From Chloroflexi bacterium 13_1_40CM_65_17 (GTDB lineage: Bacteria; Chloroflexota; Dormibacteria; Dormibacterales; Dormibacteraceae), in contig MNES01000033.1 in the NCBI GenBank assembly GCA_001917815.1, positions 9,890 through 63,789 on the forward strand: a stretch of 53,900 bases of DNA, written 5' to 3'. The notes under the pieces are model-generated. The model did not search any database, was not told the origin of the DNA, and was given only the letters and a program-made list of their open reading frames with translations. The position numbers were made by a program, and so were the translations under genes. This document shows, in pieces, positions 51,592 through 53,900 of the stretch. The first letter of the stretch is position 1. The number at the start of each line of letters is the position of its first letter.

Positions 51592-53618
51592 CGGTACGAA
51601 TGGCTGATGACGTTCGGCTGCCGTGGATCACTCGACCGCTGCAGCCGCTCGTAAACCTGGTGGCGCGCACCCCTGGCAGCGTACACAAGAAGCTGCTCGC
51701 GGGCTTCCTGGCCACGGCTGTGCTTCTCGTTGGGATGGCCGGCTTCTCGGTGGTCATCATCGAACGCATCAACCAGAGGTCGCAGGAGATAAGCCAACTC
51801 CAGGAGAAGATCGACGACACACGACAGATGCTTTACGCCGTCACGGCGCAGAGCCATTACCGCGCCATGGCCTTTTTGACGAAGGACAACACCTTCAACG
51901 ACAAGGTCACCGCCCAGAAGGCTGATTTCTCCAGGCTTCTGGCCGCGGTAGAAGCCTTGAGTGGAGGCCGAAACGCCGACATCTTCCGGTCCGTGCACGA
52001 CAGCAATGCTCGCTACGACGCAGCGAGCGCGCAGGTGCTGGCTCTGTACCAGGCGGGCGATCTCAATGGCGCCATTGCCCTCCATCTCAAAGACGAACAC
52101 CGGATTTCGCACGAGCTCGAGGCCGAAATGGCGCAATTGCTGGCCGCATTCCACGTGGACATGACCGCAGCACAGAATGCGTTTCAGGGCGACCGGACGC
52201 TGCTCCTGGCGATGTTCGGAGGCTTTTCAGTGCTCAGCGTCGCGCTTGCGATGTTGCTCGGTTTCCTCTTCTCGTGGGCCATCATCCAGCCGGTACGCAG
52301 GATCGATCGATCGGTGGCTGGAATAGCGGCGGGCGACTTTCGGCAGCGCATCGAGGTGGCCAACCGCGACGAGTTCGGCTCCCTCAGCACAAACGTCAAT
52401 CGAATGGCCGAGCGGCTGGGCATCGTGTACGCACAGCAGGCCTCCCTCAACAAGAACCTGGTCGCGGCCAACGACGCTCTGGAAACCGCCAGTAAGGCGA
52501 AGAGCTCCTTTCTCGCGGGCATGAGCCACGAGCTCCGCACTCCGCTCAACGCGATCATCGGTTTCACCGATGCGCTGCTGGCCGGTGTGGACGGTCCGAT
52601 GAACGACGAGCAGCGGGCATCGCTGACCTGGGTTCAGCGCGGCGGTCGAGACTTGCTCGCGTTGATCAACGACATCCTCGACCTCTCGAAGATCGAGGCC
52701 GGGAAGCTGGCCATCACCCCTGAGTCTTTCAACCCCGTGGATCTGGTCGCCTCCGTCCAGGGACAGCACCGGCCGCTCGCCGAGCCCAAGGGCCTTGCAC
52801 TCGTCTTGAGAGACGACGGTGCGCCGGAAGAGGTGGTGCTCGATCGGCAGCGCACCCGCCAGATCCTTGCCAACCTGATCGGCAACGCCGTGAAGTTCAC
52901 CGCCGATGGCGGGGTCATGATCGCCATGTCAGGCGCCGCCGCGGGAAGACTCGTGGTCGCAATCCAGGACACAGGGCCCGGAATCGACCCCAGCGACATG
53001 AACCGGATCTTCGAGGAATTCCGGCAGGTCGGCCCCAACGCAGGCAAGGCCGAGGGTACTGGGCTTGGCCTCGCGATCAGCCGCCGGCTTGCCCGAGCCA
53101 TGGGCGGCGACATCACGGTCACCAGCACTCCAGGCAAAGGCAGCACCTTCATGCTGGACCTGCCCATCGATTGCCGCTCGGCGATCGCGAAGAAGCCGGT
53201 CGATACGGCCCGGTCCGACGGCGAGCATGTTCTCCTTGCCGTCGACGACGACCCGTCGGTGCCGCCACTGCTCGAGAAGATGCTGGTGGGCAGTCCTTAC
53301 CGGGTGGTCGGGTTGGCGCATGCCTCTGACGTTCTGCGCGTGGCTCGAGAGCTGCATCCCGACGTCATCACGCTCGACATCCTGATGCCGGAGCGTGGTG
53401 GTTGGGACGTGCTTCGCGAACTTCGCGCCGACCCGGCGACGCGCGAGATACCGGTGGTGGTGGTGACGGTGGTGGAGCAAGCCGAGGCGGCGACCGACAC
53501 CGCGGTCGAGGCGTACATCACCAAGCCAGTGGACAAAGACTCACTCCTCGGAGTGCTCGCACGCCTCGAGCCCAATGACAAGAGCAAGCCTCCAGGCGCA
53601 GGCACGAAGGATGGCTGA
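51588..53618 (+). CDS. Hybrid sensor histidine kinase with C-terminal receiver
   Basis: 676 residues. Two membrane helices (about 35-57 and 202-228) enclose an extracellular four-helix-type sensor domain. HAMP follows (about 230-285; SWAIIQPVRRIDRSVAGIAAG), then the dimerisation domain with His314 (GMSHELRTPLNAIIGF), ATPase domain (LIGNAVKFTADGG, DTGPGIDPSD, GTGLGLAISRRL) and a receiver with Asp597 (VITLDILMPERGG). It autophosphorylates His314 and can relay to its own Asp597 and to the two flanking receiver proteins. No Hpt module is visible here. Confidence 0.95.
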   Translation: MTVRMADDVRLPWITRPLQPLVNLVARTPGSVHKKLLAGFLATAVLLVGMAGFSVVIIERINQRSQEISQLQEKIDDTRQMLYAVTAQSHYRAMAFLTKDNTFNDKVTAQKADFSRLLAAVEALSGGRNADIFRSVHDSNARYDAASAQVLALYQAGDLNGAIALHLKDEHRISHELEAEMAQLLAAFHVDMTAAQNAFQGDRTLLLAMFGGFSVLSVALAMLLGFLFSWAIIQPVRRIDRSVAGIAAGDFRQRIEVANRDEFGSLSTNVNRMAERLGIVYAQQASLNKNLVAANDALETASKAKSSFLAGMSHELRTPLNAIIGFTDALLAGVDGPMNDEQRASLTWVQRGGRDLLALINDILDLSKIEAGKLAITPESFNPVDLVASVQGQHRPLAEPKGLALVLRDDGAPEEVVLDRQRTRQILANLIGNAVKFTADGGVMIAMSGAAAGRLVVAIQDTGPGIDPSDMNRIFEEFRQVGPNAGKAEGTGLGLAISRRLARAMGGDITVTSTPGKGSTFMLDLPIDCRSAIAKKPVDTARSDGEHVLLAVDDDPSVPPLLEKMLVGSPYRVVGLAHASDVLRVARELHPDVITLDILMPERGGWDVLRELRADPATREIPVVVVTVVEQAEAATDTAVEAYITKPVDKDSLLGVLARLEPNDKSKPPGAGTKDG

Positions 53619-53900
53619 GCGGCAACGGCTGATCCTGGCCGTCGATGACGACCCGGCGGACCTGGCCCTGCTGCGCAAGCTGATCCCCCGCCTCGGCTGC
53701 GCCACCATCGAGGCGAATGACGGTGTGCTCGCACTGGAGCTTATCCATCAGCGGCGCCCAGACCTCGTCCTCCTGGATGTGATGATTCCGGGCCTGGATG
53801 GTTTCGAGGTCTGCCGCCGGGTTCGCAGCGAGCCCGAGTTTGCCAGCCTGCCGATCCTCATGTTGACCGCGCTCGACCAGGCGAGCGACCTGGCGGCGGG
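53611..53900 (+). CDS. Response regulator, cut off by the window end
   Basis: At least 96 residues of a receiver domain starting MAERQRLILAVDDDPADLALL, with phospho-acceptor Asp56 in LVLLDVMIPGLDG and a Thr in ILMLTALD. The ATG lies inside the hybrid-kinase end (8-base overlap). The C-terminal part, which would show whether it has an output such as a GGDEF or DNA-binding domain, is beyond the window. Confidence 0.9.
   Translation, partial: MAERQRLILAVDDDPADLALLRKLIPRLGCATIEANDGVLALELIHQRRPDLVLLDVMIPGLDGFEVCRRVRSEPEFASLPILMLTALDQASDLAA

Overview
This window is about 54 kb of high-GC DNA packed with bacterial genes. It has no rRNA, tRNA, CRISPR array or insertion sequence that I can recognise. 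The gene types suggest an actinobacterial or Chloroflexota/Dormibacterota-like soil organism: a Corynebacterium-family glycogen synthase, a DUF6457 protein, a short-Q-loop cytochrome bd, an NrfD-type formate dehydrogenase, ECF sigma and STAND regulators, and TAT-exported lipoproteins. The phylum is an inference.

Region by region. (1) 0.1-1.8 kb: a VOC ring-cleaving-dioxygenase-like gene, a frameshifted cupin fragment and a small membrane protein. (2) 1.8-13.6 kb, minus strand: a carbohydrate-utilisation operon. It starts at a consensus promoter carrying two tandem LacI-type operators and runs lacI, oppB-like permease, a fused permease-ATPase, a second ATPase, a binding lipoprotein, a GH3 beta-glucosidase and a secreted beta-helix protein. 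(3) 13.6-17.8 kb: a 5'-truncated FUSC transporter remnant, cydAB and an unknown gene upstream of cydA. (4) 17.8-25.5 kb: a formate dehydrogenase operon. The catalytic subunit is split by an in-frame TGA that is almost certainly selenocysteine and is followed by a SECIS-like hairpin. The operon also has fdhE, a four-cluster ferredoxin, NrfD and an Mrp ATPase. A DUF6457 gene lies convergent to it.

(5) 25.5-30.1 kb, plus strand: a complete liv-type ABC transporter. (6) 30.1-34 kb: an ECF sigma factor coupled to a transmembrane protein with a BNR/Ycf48-like propeller (probably its anti-sigma sensor), a lipoprotein and a zinc alcohol dehydrogenase. (7) 33.9-41.5 kb: a possible conflict/defence or envelope-signalling island: a DUF4231/SLATT membrane protein, a GRDP-like protein, a TIR-STAND-TPR protein, a multi-pass membrane protein, a serine hydrolase and a PknB-like kinase. 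(8) 41.7-47.1 kb: glycogen synthase, a nucleotide cyclase-STAND-TPR protein, a HAD dehalogenase and a small conserved protein. (9) 47.2-53.9 kb: an orphan Flp pilin, a beta-propeller lipoprotein, a WYL regulator divergent from an MFS exporter with a perfect inverted repeat between them, a structured leader, and a receiver / hybrid kinase / receiver set that runs off the window.

The strongest unusual items are the selenocysteine formate dehydrogenase, the double LacI operator on a perfect promoter, the fused OppC-OppD protein whose linker is encoded by a palindromic repeat, the ECF/propeller sensor pair, and the TIR-STAND / SLATT neighbourhood.
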